A stretch of 64,000 bases of DNA, taken from the NCBI GenBank assembly GCA_022709385.1, contig JAKLIX010000001.1, positions 524,227 to 588,226 of the forward strand, read 5' to 3'. Each line of letters starts with the position of its first letter. Position 1 is the stretch's first letter. The notes beneath the pieces were generated by a model. That model saw nothing but the letters and a program-made list of their open reading frames with translations. It did no database searches and had not been told where the DNA came from. Source of the DNA: Bacteroidota bacterium (lineage in GTDB: Bacteria; Bacteroidota; Bacteroidia; Bacteroidales; CAIXZF01). The position numbers and the translations under genes were made by a program. Below, piece by piece: positions 53,251 to 62,548 of this stretch.

Positions 53251-55155
53251 ATGCAAAGAAATCTGCAACTCCCGCTGATCCTGTTATTGATCTGTAGCTT
53301 TCAGTACCTGGCTTTTACCCAGGAGAACAAAGTCCGTGTCCCTTTCCTGAAACAAGCCCCGGTGATTGACGGAATGTTTGACAAGGATCTTTTCCCAAAC
53401 CCGATTGTTTTTCCCCATGTGGAAAGATCATCGGAGGATAATCCCATCAACCAGGCTTATTACCAGTTTGCCTATGGAACGGATTTCCTCTATGTCTTCG
53501 TACGCTATTTCGCCCTGCAGGTTGAAACCCGCGACCGGGCTTACCAGCATGGCGACGGTTTGCTCCTGATGATCGGTAATTCCAAAACCGGTTCCGAACC
53601 TACGGAAGAATACATGGTACTTGGATTCTCCGCCAGTACAGGATGGGATGGGAAATTCCAGTGGTATTTCAATAAGGAGCTCACAATGAAGCGGTTCGGG
53701 GAGGAGGTGAAGGTCATGACCGGCCATCATGGTTATTATGCCGAAATGGAAGTGCTGATCCCCTGGCAAAGCATGTATCCTTTCAATCCTTTCTTACAGC
53801 CCGTACCGCTGGCGATGAACCTCTGCTTTACGGATGCCATAGGGGAAAAGGAGAAAAATACCTTCTTTCTGGTGAAAGATGAGCTGATGCAGTCGGAAGA
53901 CGCTCCCAGGAAATACCTCCTTCCGGAATTTTCACCCGCGGAACCCTCGGATGATCCGGATTTTTTTATGGTGCTTCAGCAAAGTACCGTCCTGCCGGTT
54001 GATCCTGTGGTTTTCGCCCTGTATTCCTTTTACAGGAAAGCCGATACGCTGCTGTTACGGACAACGGTATATTCTGGCGAAAACACGGTGGCTTTCTACC
54101 AGGTGGATACCTTGAAGACGGGGCCGGATAAAAATATCCTTTACCAGAAAACCCGGTCAAACTTCCCTGTCGGCGGCTACAGACTGCATATTGATATTAC
54201 GTCAGGTGGAAAGACTGTATTCCGGGAGGACCAATATTTCTCCGTACTTCCCGAGCTGATCCCTTCCGACCTGAGGGTTTACATTGATAAACTGAAACCC
54301 AGGCTGGTTCCGGGAACCTACAACACCCTGATGTTTCATATACAGGATTACGAAACCCAGCTGCGGAAACTCAAACCCTATCAGACCTGTTATGATCTCC
54401 GCCTGCAGGCCAACCGCATCACCTATCTGATCGACCGCATGGAGAAAGGGGATGAGATCGTTTCGCGCCAGAAAGGACTGATGCGAAGGGCTTATTTCTG
54501 CAGTGTGGATTCCACGTACCAGCCATACAGCCTGTTCGTCCCCCGGTATTACGAAAGGGATGCCTACCGTTATCCCCTGGTGGTATACCTGCATGGCAGC
54601 GGCGAGGACGACCGTTCCCTGTCTTCCTTTCTAGGAACGGCAACCGGCGATTTTATGGTGCTGGCTCCCAAGGGCAGGGGCAATTCAAACTGTTTCGCCA
54701 CACCCGAAGCCCTGAGAGATGTGAGAATGGCCATCGCCGATGTGGTATCCAATTACTCCATCGATACCACACGCATCATCCTCGCCGGATTTTCCATGGG
54801 AGGATACGGAGCCATGCGTGTGTTCTACGAATATCCGAAGCTGTTCTCCGGCGCTGCCCTGCTCAGCGCGAACCCCAACCTGGCTGCCGAATGGCTCGGA
54901 GGGAAACACCCTGATTTTACCGATCCCAAATACCTCGGCGTTTTTAAAGGTAAAGAAGTGTTCGTTTACCACGGTCAGAAAGATATGAACGCACCCTACC
55001 GGAAAATGGCGGATGCCGTCGCTAAAATGGAAAAAGCAGGAGCCAAAGTACGGTTTGTCACGGAAGAAAGCGGTCATGATGCCATGAACGAGGAAAGCCG
55101 TTTCCATTTCGTGATGTGGCTCAGGAAGATGAGTGGTTACGAAGATAAAAAGTAA
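53251..55155 (+). CDS. Secreted alpha/beta-hydrolase esterase with N-terminal CBM9/DOMON-like domain
   Basis: 634 residues. Signal peptide to about residue 23 (LAFTQ). Residues ~25-230 resemble a CBM9/DOMON beta sandwich (PVIDGMFDKDLFP, DFLYVFVRYF, YYAEMEVLIPWQSM). From about residue 425 comes an alpha/beta hydrolase: YPLVVYLHGSGEDD, nucleophile Ser515 in GFSMGGYGAM, VFVYHGQKDMNAPY (acid) and SGHDAMNEE (His). This looks like a PHB-depolymerase/feruloyl-esterase-type or peptidase-like S9 esterase; the substrate is unknown. It has no obvious T9SS tail, so it may be periplasmic. It starts 8 bases after metG, and its function is unrelated to it. Confidence 0.75.
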   Translation: MQRNLQLPLILLLICSFQYLAFTQENKVRVPFLKQAPVIDGMFDKDLFPNPIVFPHVERSSEDNPINQAYYQFAYGTDFLYVFVRYFALQVETRDRAYQHGDGLLLMIGNSKTGSEPTEEYMVLGFSASTGWDGKFQWYFNKELTMKRFGEEVKVMTGHHGYYAEMEVLIPWQSMYPFNPFLQPVPLAMNLCFTDAIGEKEKNTFFLVKDELMQSEDAPRKYLLPEFSPAEPSDDPDFFMVLQQSTVLPVDPVVFALYSFYRKADTLLLRTTVYSGENTVAFYQVDTLKTGPDKNILYQKTRSNFPVGGYRLHIDITSGGKTVFREDQYFSVLPELIPSDLRVYIDKLKPRLVPGTYNTLMFHIQDYETQLRKLKPYQTCYDLRLQANRITYLIDRMEKGDEIVSRQKGLMRRAYFCSVDSTYQPYSLFVPRYYERDAYRYPLVVYLHGSGEDDRSLSSFLGTATGDFMVLAPKGRGNSNCFATPEALRDVRMAIADVVSNYSIDTTRIILAGFSMGGYGAMRVFYEYPKLFSGAALLSANPNLAAEWLGGKHPDFTDPKYLGVFKGKEVFVYHGQKDMNAPYRKMADAVAKMEKAGAKVRFVTEESGHDAMNEESRFHFVMWLRKMSGYEDKK

Positions 55156-55205
55156 GGCAGGAGCGGCCTGAGAACCGTGTTGTCGTGTTTCGTAATTATC
55201 AGATA

Positions 55206-56717
55206 ATGAAACATCTAATTAATTATTTGAGGTATGGCTGTATCCTCGCAATCTGCTTGCTGCCTGGCCTGTCATACGATTCCCCTGCCCAAAATGTCAA
55301 TGGCGTGGTGTTAACCGACAGCCTGAACCTGAAAGTGATCAGGGTCTGGGGCACCCACCAGGAACGGGGATATGCCTGTGGATACATCCTGGCCGGCGAA
55401 CTTGAGCAGATGCTTAATTATTACGTGAAACCCATCTTCGGCAGCAGTTATGCCACTGCCCGCAACCTGGTCAATGCGGGCAATGATCTGCAAATCGACC
55501 AGGCTTATTATACCGAGGCCCAGGGCATGGTAGACGGGCTGACAGCCGCAACGGGCAATCCCGCTTCCCTCGACGTTCTCGATGTGCTGGTGGGGAATTG
55601 TCTGCTCGACCTGATGAGCCTGATGGGGATGAAATGCAATATGGGCTGCTCCAGCCTGCTGAACTGGGGTGATGCCACGCTGGGGACACCACTCAACGGA
55701 AAGGCGGTGATCTCCAGGCACCTCGACTGGCAGATCAACAGCACCCTGGTCAATAACCAGGTGATGGTGGTACATCAGCCCTCCGAACCCGGTAAGCAGC
55801 ATTTCGCACTGATCGGTTTTGCCGGTATGATGGCTGCACTTTCGGGAGTGAACGCCCAGCTGGGCGTTTTTCAGCATGTGATGGACGATTATTCGGGTAA
55901 CGGCCAGCATAACCAACTCTATAAACCGGTTTGGTTCGCCCTGAGGGATGCCCTGGAAAATGCTGACTACAATGGTGACGGCAATTGCAATGTCATGGAT
56001 CTGAAGGCTTCGCTGGATGATTCACCCAATGGCTTCGCCGGAGCCTGGATCATCAGCGCCCTGGCCGCCGCCCAGGCAAACGACAGCCTCACAGCCATGA
56101 TCGCAGAAATCACGCCCTCGCCCCCAACGCATACCTTCCGCTATCAAACCTACCCCGACAGCATCCCGGGAGATAACCTCTATACGGCTAATTATCAGAT
56201 TGCAAGAAACAATGCCATGCACTTCTGTACCCGCTACAATGCCATACGATCGCATCTGGGCAATGGCACCCTCATCGGGCTGAACGAAAACTGGAACCTG
56301 ATGCGCGACTGGTCTCACCTTTCACACAACATCCAGTTCATGCAGTTCGCACCCGAAGCCAATCACCTGAAGATCGCCGTCAGAACGAACCAGCCTGCTT
56401 ATCAGAGCGATGCTGTCACTTTTAACCTGGGAGACTTATTAAATCAATCAACAGGTTTTTCCTTTAATGAAAGCGGAAATACTTTTGCCATATGGCCCAA
56501 TCCCTGCCGGGATTACCTGTGGCTGTCACAGCGGAAAGGCCCGGCAGAGATCAGGTCGGTGAAAATGCTGGATACCCTGGGAAAAGTGATATTTGCAGAG
56601 GGAAGAAAGAAAAAGAACCCGGACCGTATCCCGGTACTTAGTTTGCCTTCAGGTTTGTATCTCCTGATCATTGAAACCGGACAAGGGATTGAAAAATACC
56701 GGGTGGTCAGGGAATAA
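55206..56717 (+). CDS. Secreted C45-type Ntn hydrolase with dockerin-like insert and T9SS domain
   Basis: 503 residues. Signal peptide to about residue 28. The body fits the C45/acyl-transferase Ntn hydrolases: VWGTHQERGYACGYILAG, then Cys148 in MGCSSLLNWG followed by GKAVISRHLDWQI, as in phospholipase-B-like or 6-APA acyltransferase proteins (nucleophile Cys at a GC-S-x junction). Residues ~253-267 (DYNGDGNCNVMDLKA) fit the dockerin F-hand pattern D-x-N-x-D-G-x5-D-L. A T9SS domain ends the protein (IWPNPCRDYLWLSQ ... GLYLLIIETG). Autocleavage before Cys148 is expected by family but not shown. The ATG at 55206 opens the signal peptide, 50 bases after the esterase. Confidence 0.7.
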   Translation: MKHLINYLRYGCILAICLLPGLSYDSPAQNVNGVVLTDSLNLKVIRVWGTHQERGYACGYILAGELEQMLNYYVKPIFGSSYATARNLVNAGNDLQIDQAYYTEAQGMVDGLTAATGNPASLDVLDVLVGNCLLDLMSLMGMKCNMGCSSLLNWGDATLGTPLNGKAVISRHLDWQINSTLVNNQVMVVHQPSEPGKQHFALIGFAGMMAALSGVNAQLGVFQHVMDDYSGNGQHNQLYKPVWFALRDALENADYNGDGNCNVMDLKASLDDSPNGFAGAWIISALAAAQANDSLTAMIAEITPSPPTHTFRYQTYPDSIPGDNLYTANYQIARNNAMHFCTRYNAIRSHLGNGTLIGLNENWNLMRDWSHLSHNIQFMQFAPEANHLKIAVRTNQPAYQSDAVTFNLGDLLNQSTGFSFNESGNTFAIWPNPCRDYLWLSQRKGPAEIRSVKMLDTLGKVIFAEGRKKKNPDRIPVLSLPSGLYLLIIETGQGIEKYRVVRE

Positions 56718-56738
56718 GGCCTGCTGCGAAGCATGATG

Positions 56739-56754
56739 GTCCCCGGCCGGGGAC
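56739..56754. terminator. Perfect 16-bp palindrome between convergent genes, possible terminator
   Basis: GTCCCCGGCCGGGGAC is a perfect palindrome in the 59-bp gap between converging genes (56717 and 56777). It lacks a T tract, so termination is only a guess from location. It resembles the CCCCGGAC...GTCCGGGG unit of the cluster at 43952. Confidence 0.4.
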
Positions 56755-56776
56755 ATGTGCGGGCTGCTGTACGGAA

Positions 56777-57445
56777 TCATCCTGCCGTAGGATAGAGGAT
56801 GTTATTGATGAAATACCTGTTCAGCCGTTTTTCAAAAACCATCGGGGAACTCAGGAATATGTATGTTTCGAGCACTTTGCCCACAGAAGGAGCAAACATG
56901 GTATGGATGTACCTCGGATTGACGATCCCGTTGACAGGGTGGGTGATGTGAATGGTTCCTTTATAGTTCAGTACATCGAATGTTCCGGCCGGTACAACGA
57001 CAGGATTGACCGGGTCTTCCATCTTGTAGGAACTTGTATAAAGGGTGTCCTGGTCAACGATGGAATTTGTCTGGTACAGAATATCCGTGAAGTTTTCAGA
57101 TGAAAAGAGGATACTGCCGAGATGATTCACCAAATAATCTGATGAGTCGCGCAAAATACTCACAATCCCATACTGACTGTGAACCGGGTGATTTGTACCC
57201 GTCAGAACATAATAGGTATTCCCCCTGATAAGCGTGTCACGGTCAACACGGACGCTGTCGCTGTAAGATAACTTGGTTTCATTACCCAGGGTGTCGATTT
57301 CATAATGATCATAAACCCAGTAACTCCCGATTAATAAGGGGGTGTAATCCGGACCGGGGATTTCATCCTGATTGTCTTTGTTTTCCTTTTTACAGGCAAG
57401 GAAAAGGACCATGGACATGAAAACGAATAAAACGGAATGCTTCAT
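56777..57445 (-). CDS. Hypothetical lipoprotein
   Basis: 222 residues. Lipoprotein signal MKHSVLFVFMSMVLFLACKK with the lipobox Cys at residue 18, then a Lys/Glu/Asp-rich linker. The mature part, with GSYWVYDHYEIDTLGN, RGNTYYVLTG, VVPAGTFDVLNYKGTIHIT and IHTMFAPSVGKVLETYI, has the repeating two-part pattern of Bacteroidota lipoproteins that begin with a W-x-Y region after a short linker; no catalytic residue is visible. It is presumably anchored in the outer membrane. The ATG at 57445 matches the signal peptide; a 37-codon extension upstream is not credible. Confidence 0.65.
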   Translation of the reverse strand: MKHSVLFVFMSMVLFLACKKENKDNQDEIPGPDYTPLLIGSYWVYDHYEIDTLGNETKLSYSDSVRVDRDTLIRGNTYYVLTGTNHPVHSQYGIVSILRDSSDYLVNHLGSILFSSENFTDILYQTNSIVDQDTLYTSSYKMEDPVNPVVVPAGTFDVLNYKGTIHITHPVNGIVNPRYIHTMFAPSVGKVLETYIFLSSPMVFEKRLNRYFINNILYPTAG

Positions 57446-57578
57446 AATTTTATGGCTTTGGGTTTTACAATTGACGCAGTAAGGATGCTCATATCCGATT
57501 GACAGTCCCTGGTCCGGATTAGTTTGGAATGTTGATAAACGGATGCGAAGTATCAATATTGTTATCAGGTGAACATTG

Positions 57579-57608
57579 TTTGTCTGAGGGAAATTGTTGC
57601 TATCTTCG
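57579..57608 (+). promoter_or_regulatory. Predicted promoter for the NHL-repeat gene
   Basis: TTTG at 57579-57582 and TATCTTCG (7 of 8 to TAnnTTTG) at 57601-57608, spacing 18, close to the Bacteroidota -33/-7 arrangement. The ATG is 37 bases downstream at 57646. Confidence 0.45.
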
Positions 57609-57645
57609 TTGAGACTTAAAACTTTCCTTTCTTATCAGTTTCAGG

Positions 57646-59049
57646 ATGAAAACAAGCGCTTTCTTTTTTTTCGGACTTATTCTGGTAATCCTTATCCCTT
57701 GCACACCTGCTTCAGGTCAGTTGCCGGAGGTAAGTACCTGTATGGGAACCGGCCAGCCCGGTTTTGTGAACGGGTCTGTTGATTCGGCCCGTTTCAACCA
57801 TCCCTTCGGTTTGTGTATGGCTTTCGACGGCACCTTGTACGTGGCCGACGCCGATAATCATTGCATCAGGGCTGTTCTTCCCTTCAGCAATACCGCCACC
57901 CTTGCCGGGACGGGCCAGGCCGGTTTTCTGGACGGGCCTGCGGCAACTGCGCTTTTCAACAGCCCGTCGGATTTGTGCATCGATCCGGATTCAGGGGTCA
58001 TTTATATCAGCGATTTTCAGAACCACAGGATCAGGAAGATCAGGGATGGTATGGTGAGTACGCTGGCAGGCAGTGGGGTGGCAGGATACGTCGACGGTCC
58101 GGGCAGCCAGGCCCGTTTCAATTATCCCCGCGGCATCTGCCTCGATCAGGCAGGGAACCTGTATGTATCCGACAGCTGGAATCACCGTATCAGGAAGATC
58201 ACTCCCGGCGGTAACGTGACCACCTGGGCTGGCGGAGGCACGGCTATGGGTGTGGGCTCTGTCGGTGCCCTGGTGGACGCCCAGGATACCATCGCAAGGT
58301 TTTATACTCCTTCAGGCCTGACCATCGATCTCAACGCTAATCTGTATGTTGCCGATGCATATAATCACAGGATCAGAAAGATAGATCAGGGCCAGCTCGT
58401 TTCGACACTGGCCGGTTCCGGCCCCTCAGGTTCCGGACAGGGAGGGTACCAGGACGGGCCGGCAGGCCTCGCCCGCTTTAACACCCCCACCGAAGTCTTC
58501 TATTCTTGCTGCTATTGTCCTGATAACAATGAGGTGGTCTTTGTTTCCGATACATATAACAACAGGATCAGAGCGGTAAGAAATCTTTCTGCACCTATGG
58601 TATCAACCTATGCAGGAAGTGGTCAGGCTGCTCTTATCAATGGTCCGGCCGATTCGGCCGCCTTTCACTTCCCCAGGGGCCTGACGGGACTTTTCGGCGA
58701 TGCCAGTTGCTGGCTCTTTGTCGCAGATTATAACAATCATGCCATCCGTATGATCCATGACTATTTTGGTGGAACAGACATCCCCGAAGCAGCGTCACCG
58801 GCAGCAGCTTTCTATCCCAATCCTTCAGAAGGCCTGGTATATATTGGAACTGCGGTGCAGCCCAAGGAAACCTTAAACTTTTTCGTTTACGACAACTGTG
58901 GCCGGCTTGTCTTCCGGGAAACATCCGCCGCAGGCAGGCCGGCCTTGTTAAATCTGATCCACCTGAAGCAGGGCTTTTACCTGATCAGAATGGAGCGGCA
59001 GGATGGAACAGGCTTTTCCGGAAAGCTCATGCTGAAAACTGACATCTAG
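57646..59049 (+). CDS. NHL-repeat beta-propeller T9SS cargo protein
   Basis: 467 residues. Signal peptide to about residue 24, then about six NHL-type repeats marked by ARFNxPxG and LYVADxxNHxIRxI: DSARFNHPFGLCMAFDG, LYVADADNHCIRAV, VIYISDFQNHRIRKI, ARFNYPRGICLD, LYVSDSWNHRIRKITPGG and NLYVADAYNHRIRKI. The propeller is followed by a T9SS C-terminal domain (FYPNPSEGLVYIGTA ... GFYLIRM). NHL propellers bind ligands or protein partners; no enzyme motif is visible. It is exported by T9SS if the tail is functional. Confidence 0.87.
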   Translation: MKTSAFFFFGLILVILIPCTPASGQLPEVSTCMGTGQPGFVNGSVDSARFNHPFGLCMAFDGTLYVADADNHCIRAVLPFSNTATLAGTGQAGFLDGPAATALFNSPSDLCIDPDSGVIYISDFQNHRIRKIRDGMVSTLAGSGVAGYVDGPGSQARFNYPRGICLDQAGNLYVSDSWNHRIRKITPGGNVTTWAGGGTAMGVGSVGALVDAQDTIARFYTPSGLTIDLNANLYVADAYNHRIRKIDQGQLVSTLAGSGPSGSGQGGYQDGPAGLARFNTPTEVFYSCCYCPDNNEVVFVSDTYNNRIRAVRNLSAPMVSTYAGSGQAALINGPADSAAFHFPRGLTGLFGDASCWLFVADYNNHAIRMIHDYFGGTDIPEAASPAAAFYPNPSEGLVYIGTAVQPKETLNFFVYDNCGRLVFRETSAAGRPALLNLIHLKQGFYLIRMERQDGTGFSGKLMLKTDI

Positions 59050-59120
59050 GAAATGACCGGTTTGGCGGTCTTTCCGGATCAATCAAACCATTTTTTTCAT
59101 CATCAGGAAAAAACTTATGT

Positions 59121-59885
59121 ATGGACAGCTCATTGAAAAATGTTTTTCTCGAACGCTGGACCCGGTATTTTCCCGGTGCCGGTAATCCCATCCTGTTGTT
59201 TTACAGCGATGAATTGCATGCTGCGGAGCCGGTGAGGAAATTCAGCGGGCATCATTGCATGATAGCAGACCTGCTTCGTGTGTTCAGGGGCGCAGCCCTG
59301 GCATTTGGCACAGACAACATGGGTTGTGCCGGTGGCAGACGTTACTGCGGTTTTTCGGATACCCTGAGACCGGAATTCGGCTATTTTCTTTCTTATGGGA
59401 TTCCCGGTAAACTTGAAGGGGAAAGATATAAGAAAGATCCTGAAACCGTGGCAGCCCTGATGCAGCATGTTCCCCTCAGTAAAGCTCCGGCAAAATGGCT
59501 GATAGCCAAACCTTTTGAACATGCTGGAGAGGAGGACCACCCGGAAGTGGTTCTTTTCTTCGCCACCCCCGATGTCCTGGCAGGTCTGTTTACCCTGGCC
59601 AATTTCGACCGGAAAGATCTTTACGGTGTGAAGGCTCCCTTCTGTGCCGGTTGCGGCTCGGTGGTGCAATACCCGGTCCTGGAAAACGGGAAGGATGATC
59701 CCGATTGCATCCTTGGGATGTTCGATGCTTCAGCCCGGCCCCATGTTCCGGCTGGAACACTGTCCTTTGCCATTCCCTTTAAAAGGTTTGAAAAGCTGGT
59801 TGCCTATATGGACGAGAGCTTCCTGATCACTGCTACCTGGAAGACGATCAGAAAAAGAATCGCCGCAGAGGAAGGCGCCCTGTAG
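59121..59885 (+). CDS. DUF169-family protein (COG2043-like)
   Basis: 254 residues. Cytoplasmic, with no signal peptide. It has FSGHHCMIADLLRVFRG, TDNMGCAGGRRYCGFSD and KAPFCAGCGSVVQYPV, the cysteine-rich blocks of DUF169 proteins. In other genomes this family often neighbours redox or formate metabolism genes, but here it stands alone between an NHL gene and a CotH gene, so no function is offered. The three cysteine clusters (CMI, CAGG...C, CAGC) could bind metal. Confidence 0.75.
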   Translation: MDSSLKNVFLERWTRYFPGAGNPILLFYSDELHAAEPVRKFSGHHCMIADLLRVFRGAALAFGTDNMGCAGGRRYCGFSDTLRPEFGYFLSYGIPGKLEGERYKKDPETVAALMQHVPLSKAPAKWLIAKPFEHAGEEDHPEVVLFFATPDVLAGLFTLANFDRKDLYGVKAPFCAGCGSVVQYPVLENGKDDPDCILGMFDASARPHVPAGTLSFAIPFKRFEKLVAYMDESFLITATWKTIRKRIAAEEGAL

Positions 59886-59891
59886 TGTCAC

Positions 59892-61922
59892 TCAGATCTT
59901 GATGAACCGTTCAAGTCTGGTATCCCGTAACGTGTTGATCCTTACAAAATAGATGCCTTCGGGCAGCCGGGAACTGTCAATAACAAAGCTGGTGCCTTCG
60001 GGTTTGAAACCAGCCAGGATTCTGCCCTGTAAGTCAATGATTTCGATGGTTCTCATTTCCTGTCCGGCCTGGATCCACAGCCTGTCGTGTACCGGATTCG
60101 GGAATAAATGCACGGATTGCCTGCCGGCTGCGAATGCCGTACCTACTGTGTTGATTCCCACGGCAATCCAGCTTGAGGCAAGGCTGTTGTCGAGACTTAA
60201 ACTGATCAGTTTAAGAAACTTCCCGTTTCCGTCGGCATCAGGCCAGGGAGGGTCGTCGGAATAATTTACGCGGTCTGTCTCGTTCCCGAAGGCATCCACC
60301 AATAACAAATCCTGGTGGGCATTCGACAGATTTCTGGTGAACTGTCCGAAAGCAGCCATATTGTATCTGGACTGAAATGTCACGGAATCACTTGCCAGAA
60401 AAAGGGAAGCACCGGCAGGGAGGGATGATCCTGAGGGAAAACGGTAAACCAGGCCGGTTCCGGCAAAGTAATAAGCTGTCAGATCGATGACGGAAGTATC
60501 CGCATTCGTTATTTCCAGGAATTCCAGCTTGTCTTCATCCGGAAAGCCCGGGGAAGGGGCAGGATGATAGTGGATAGCGGAGATCACAAGTGGTGGCGTA
60601 TCGACGTTCTGGCAGGCACTGAATGAACCGAGGTGGCTTGTCATCCAGGGAATACGGATGTTAAGCCAGTCCTTCATGGCGCTGATCGATGCCTGATGGT
60701 TCCCCACAGTACCCCAGCGGGCATCCTCCCTGGCTGATGCTTCGGTGATCAGAACAACAGCACTGTCGATGGTGCTTTCGAGACTTTGCAGGTGAAAAGG
60801 CATCCCCGGCTGGGTAAGTTCGTTCCAGCGCCTTGACAGATAACACCTGAACTGTACTTCACTGAAAAGATCCCTGTAGTACTTCGGCCCTTCGTTGCTG
60901 CCGTTGGAAAACTGCCACACATCCGGCTTGCTGCGGTCAACCCCGAAATTGAACAGATCATTCCCGTAAGTCAGGTTCATATCCCACGCAGGCCCTGCCC
61001 TCAGTTTTCCATTCCTGTCCTTGTGATAAAATGCACTGTAACTGTATGCATCTGCATTGCTGGAGATCTCATTGATCAAAATGTAATCGATAAAAGACGG
61101 AATGTCTATGATTGACGGATATCCGTTGGTTAAGGATGTATTACCCCCGGTACAGGCCGTTTGAAGGTTCAGAAAAACGGATTTGATGTGGTTGGTTTGC
61201 TGTGTGGTAACATCTTCCGGTTTCGGCCAGTGATGAATGAATTTGCAGTCGTTGAATCCGATATAACTAGACATATACCATGCAACGGGATCTCCTCCGG
61301 TTGTTTTATCCGTCTTAGTAATATATCCGCCTGACAAGGCCGGAAGGCTGATGTCGCAAGTGTCAATTTTAAGAATATCGACACGGTCCTTGTCTGCTTT
61401 AATCTTCTCCTGGAGAAGGTAGAGTCCCCGGTAATCACCGTTGACCAGCACTTCGCAGAAAGCAGTGCGACTTGCATACAAACCGATTTTCCGGGACAGT
61501 GTGTAGCACAGATAATCCCTGATAAGAGCCGGATCGGAGCTGAGGCCGTTCAGTACCCAGTCATTTTCAGTTGGCATGCCCAGCAGGCTGACATTGTTGT
61601 TGGTGATGTTATCTGCCTTGAGGGTGGTGAAGCCGTATGCTTTTTTTGGGAAAACCTGGGAGTAGGAGCCCCTGATCTCTATGTCTATCCTGCCGTTGTA
61701 ATTCAGGTACTGGGAAGAGTCCTGATCCGTCAGGTAATTTCTCTGGCCCGGTCCGCGGTATATGATCTTCATGTTTCCGAATACCCCGGGTTCGTCAGGG
61801 ATCACCGCACCATTGTCGGTGTTGATAATGACGATGGGCAGGTTGCTGTCGGTGAACACCTGTGCGCTCGTGTTCAGGGACATGACCAGCATCGGCAGGA
61901 ATAGAAGGATCAAACGTCTCAT
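59892..61922 (-). CDS. Secreted CotH-kinase-family protein with lamin-tail and T9SS domains
   Basis: 676 residues. Signal peptide to about residue 20 (MSLNTSAQ). The CotH domain (about residues 45-390) has DIEIRGSYSQVFPKKAYGF, NDWVLNGLSSDPALIRDYL, VLVNGDYRGLYLLQEKIK, ADKDRVDIL and AGPAWDMNLTYGND, where Asp of WDMN is the expected metal-binding residue. A lamin-tail (LTD) domain follows (DEDKLEFLEITNADTSVI ... YRFPSGSSLPAG), and the T9SS domain ends it (HLFPNPVHDRLWIQAGQ ... EGIYFVRINT). CotH proteins are atypical protein kinases; whether this one is catalytic is not certain. It is a single gene with its own promoter. Confidence 0.87.
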   Translation of the reverse strand: MRRLILLFLPMLVMSLNTSAQVFTDSNLPIVIINTDNGAVIPDEPGVFGNMKIIYRGPGQRNYLTDQDSSQYLNYNGRIDIEIRGSYSQVFPKKAYGFTTLKADNITNNNVSLLGMPTENDWVLNGLSSDPALIRDYLCYTLSRKIGLYASRTAFCEVLVNGDYRGLYLLQEKIKADKDRVDILKIDTCDISLPALSGGYITKTDKTTGGDPVAWYMSSYIGFNDCKFIHHWPKPEDVTTQQTNHIKSVFLNLQTACTGGNTSLTNGYPSIIDIPSFIDYILINEISSNADAYSYSAFYHKDRNGKLRAGPAWDMNLTYGNDLFNFGVDRSKPDVWQFSNGSNEGPKYYRDLFSEVQFRCYLSRRWNELTQPGMPFHLQSLESTIDSAVVLITEASAREDARWGTVGNHQASISAMKDWLNIRIPWMTSHLGSFSACQNVDTPPLVISAIHYHPAPSPGFPDEDKLEFLEITNADTSVIDLTAYYFAGTGLVYRFPSGSSLPAGASLFLASDSVTFQSRYNMAAFGQFTRNLSNAHQDLLLVDAFGNETDRVNYSDDPPWPDADGNGKFLKLISLSLDNSLASSWIAVGINTVGTAFAAGRQSVHLFPNPVHDRLWIQAGQEMRTIEIIDLQGRILAGFKPEGTSFVIDSSRLPEGIYFVRINTLRDTRLERFIKI

Positions 61923-61967
61923 GTGATGATGTTCCGCTTATGGTATACTTTGAACGAAATTTGGTAT

Positions 61968-61975
61968 CAAAGATA
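61968..61975 (-). promoter_or_regulatory. Predicted promoter -7 element for the cotH-family gene
   Basis: Minus-strand TATCTTTG, an exact TAnnTTTG match, 45 bases upstream of the ATG at 61922. The large inverted repeat at 61989-62030 lies just upstream, where a regulator could act. Confidence 0.5.
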
Positions 61976-61988
61976 TTTTATTTTATAC

Positions 61989-62030
61989 TCATACCAGACA
62001 GATTTGGGAATGGAAAGCTGTCTGGTATGA
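61989..62030. repeat. 13-bp perfect inverted repeat upstream of cotH-family promoter
   Basis: TCATACCAGACAG (61989-62001) and CTGTCTGGTATGA (62018-62030) pair perfectly around a 16-nt loop. The element is in the gap between the cotH-type gene and the GldL-like gene, both transcribed leftward. No T tract follows in either direction, so a plain intrinsic terminator is unlikely. Confidence 0.85.
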
Positions 62031-62088
62031 TTAATGCTGTTGACTTTCGGATCGCGAATAATTCGCAACCCCATACCGTTCCGGCATA

Positions 62089-62529
62089 TTATTGCCCCGT
62101 TCCGACTGCCAGCAGGGCTGAGAATACCACCATGTAAAGCAGCAGGAACATCACTCCCAGGAAGCTTTTCAGGGGGATGGCGTCTCCTTTGACATGGTAG
62201 TAAAGGAATACAGGCAAAAATAGCATGAAAGGCAGGGGAATGGCGGTCAACAACAGGATGGAAGCACCCGGGTAGTGGCAGATTTTAAACATAGCTGCGA
62301 CCACATTGATAAAGATGCTTGTCAGGCCGGCAAGGTACAACGGCAGATGCCGCTTTCCGTTCGTCCGCCATGCCGCATGTACAGCAAGAGGGAGAAAAAG
62401 GACTGCAAACGAACCCAGGCCGCCGGACACCGTCAGGTTGGCTCCCGGCCAGTGATTGATTTTCATGATATCGCCGCACAGAAAAATGATCAGGCTGATC
62501 ACTCCGGAGAAATAAATGAATTTTTTCAT
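62089..62529 (-). CDS. Small GldL-like membrane protein
   Basis: 146 residues, four hydrophobic segments. It has two copies of a signature that resembles the first helix of GldL: KINHWPGANLTVSGGLGSF (about residues 23-41) and MFKICHYPGASILLLTAIP. This suggests a duplicated two-helix unit. It follows the 281-residue membrane gene by 19 bases, in the padR transcript. The function is not known; similarity to GldL, the T9SS motor component, is by motif only. Confidence 0.62.
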   Translation of the reverse strand: MKKFIYFSGVISLIIFLCGDIMKINHWPGANLTVSGGLGSFAVLFLPLAVHAAWRTNGKRHLPLYLAGLTSIFINVVAAMFKICHYPGASILLLTAIPLPFMLFLPVFLYYHVKGDAIPLKSFLGVMFLLLYMVVFSALLAVGTGQ

Positions 62530-62548
62530 GATAAAGGGCTTATTTTGC

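Noticed and set aside
61989..62030. Simple intrinsic terminator
   Set aside because: The stem is strong but neither strand has a T tract after it.
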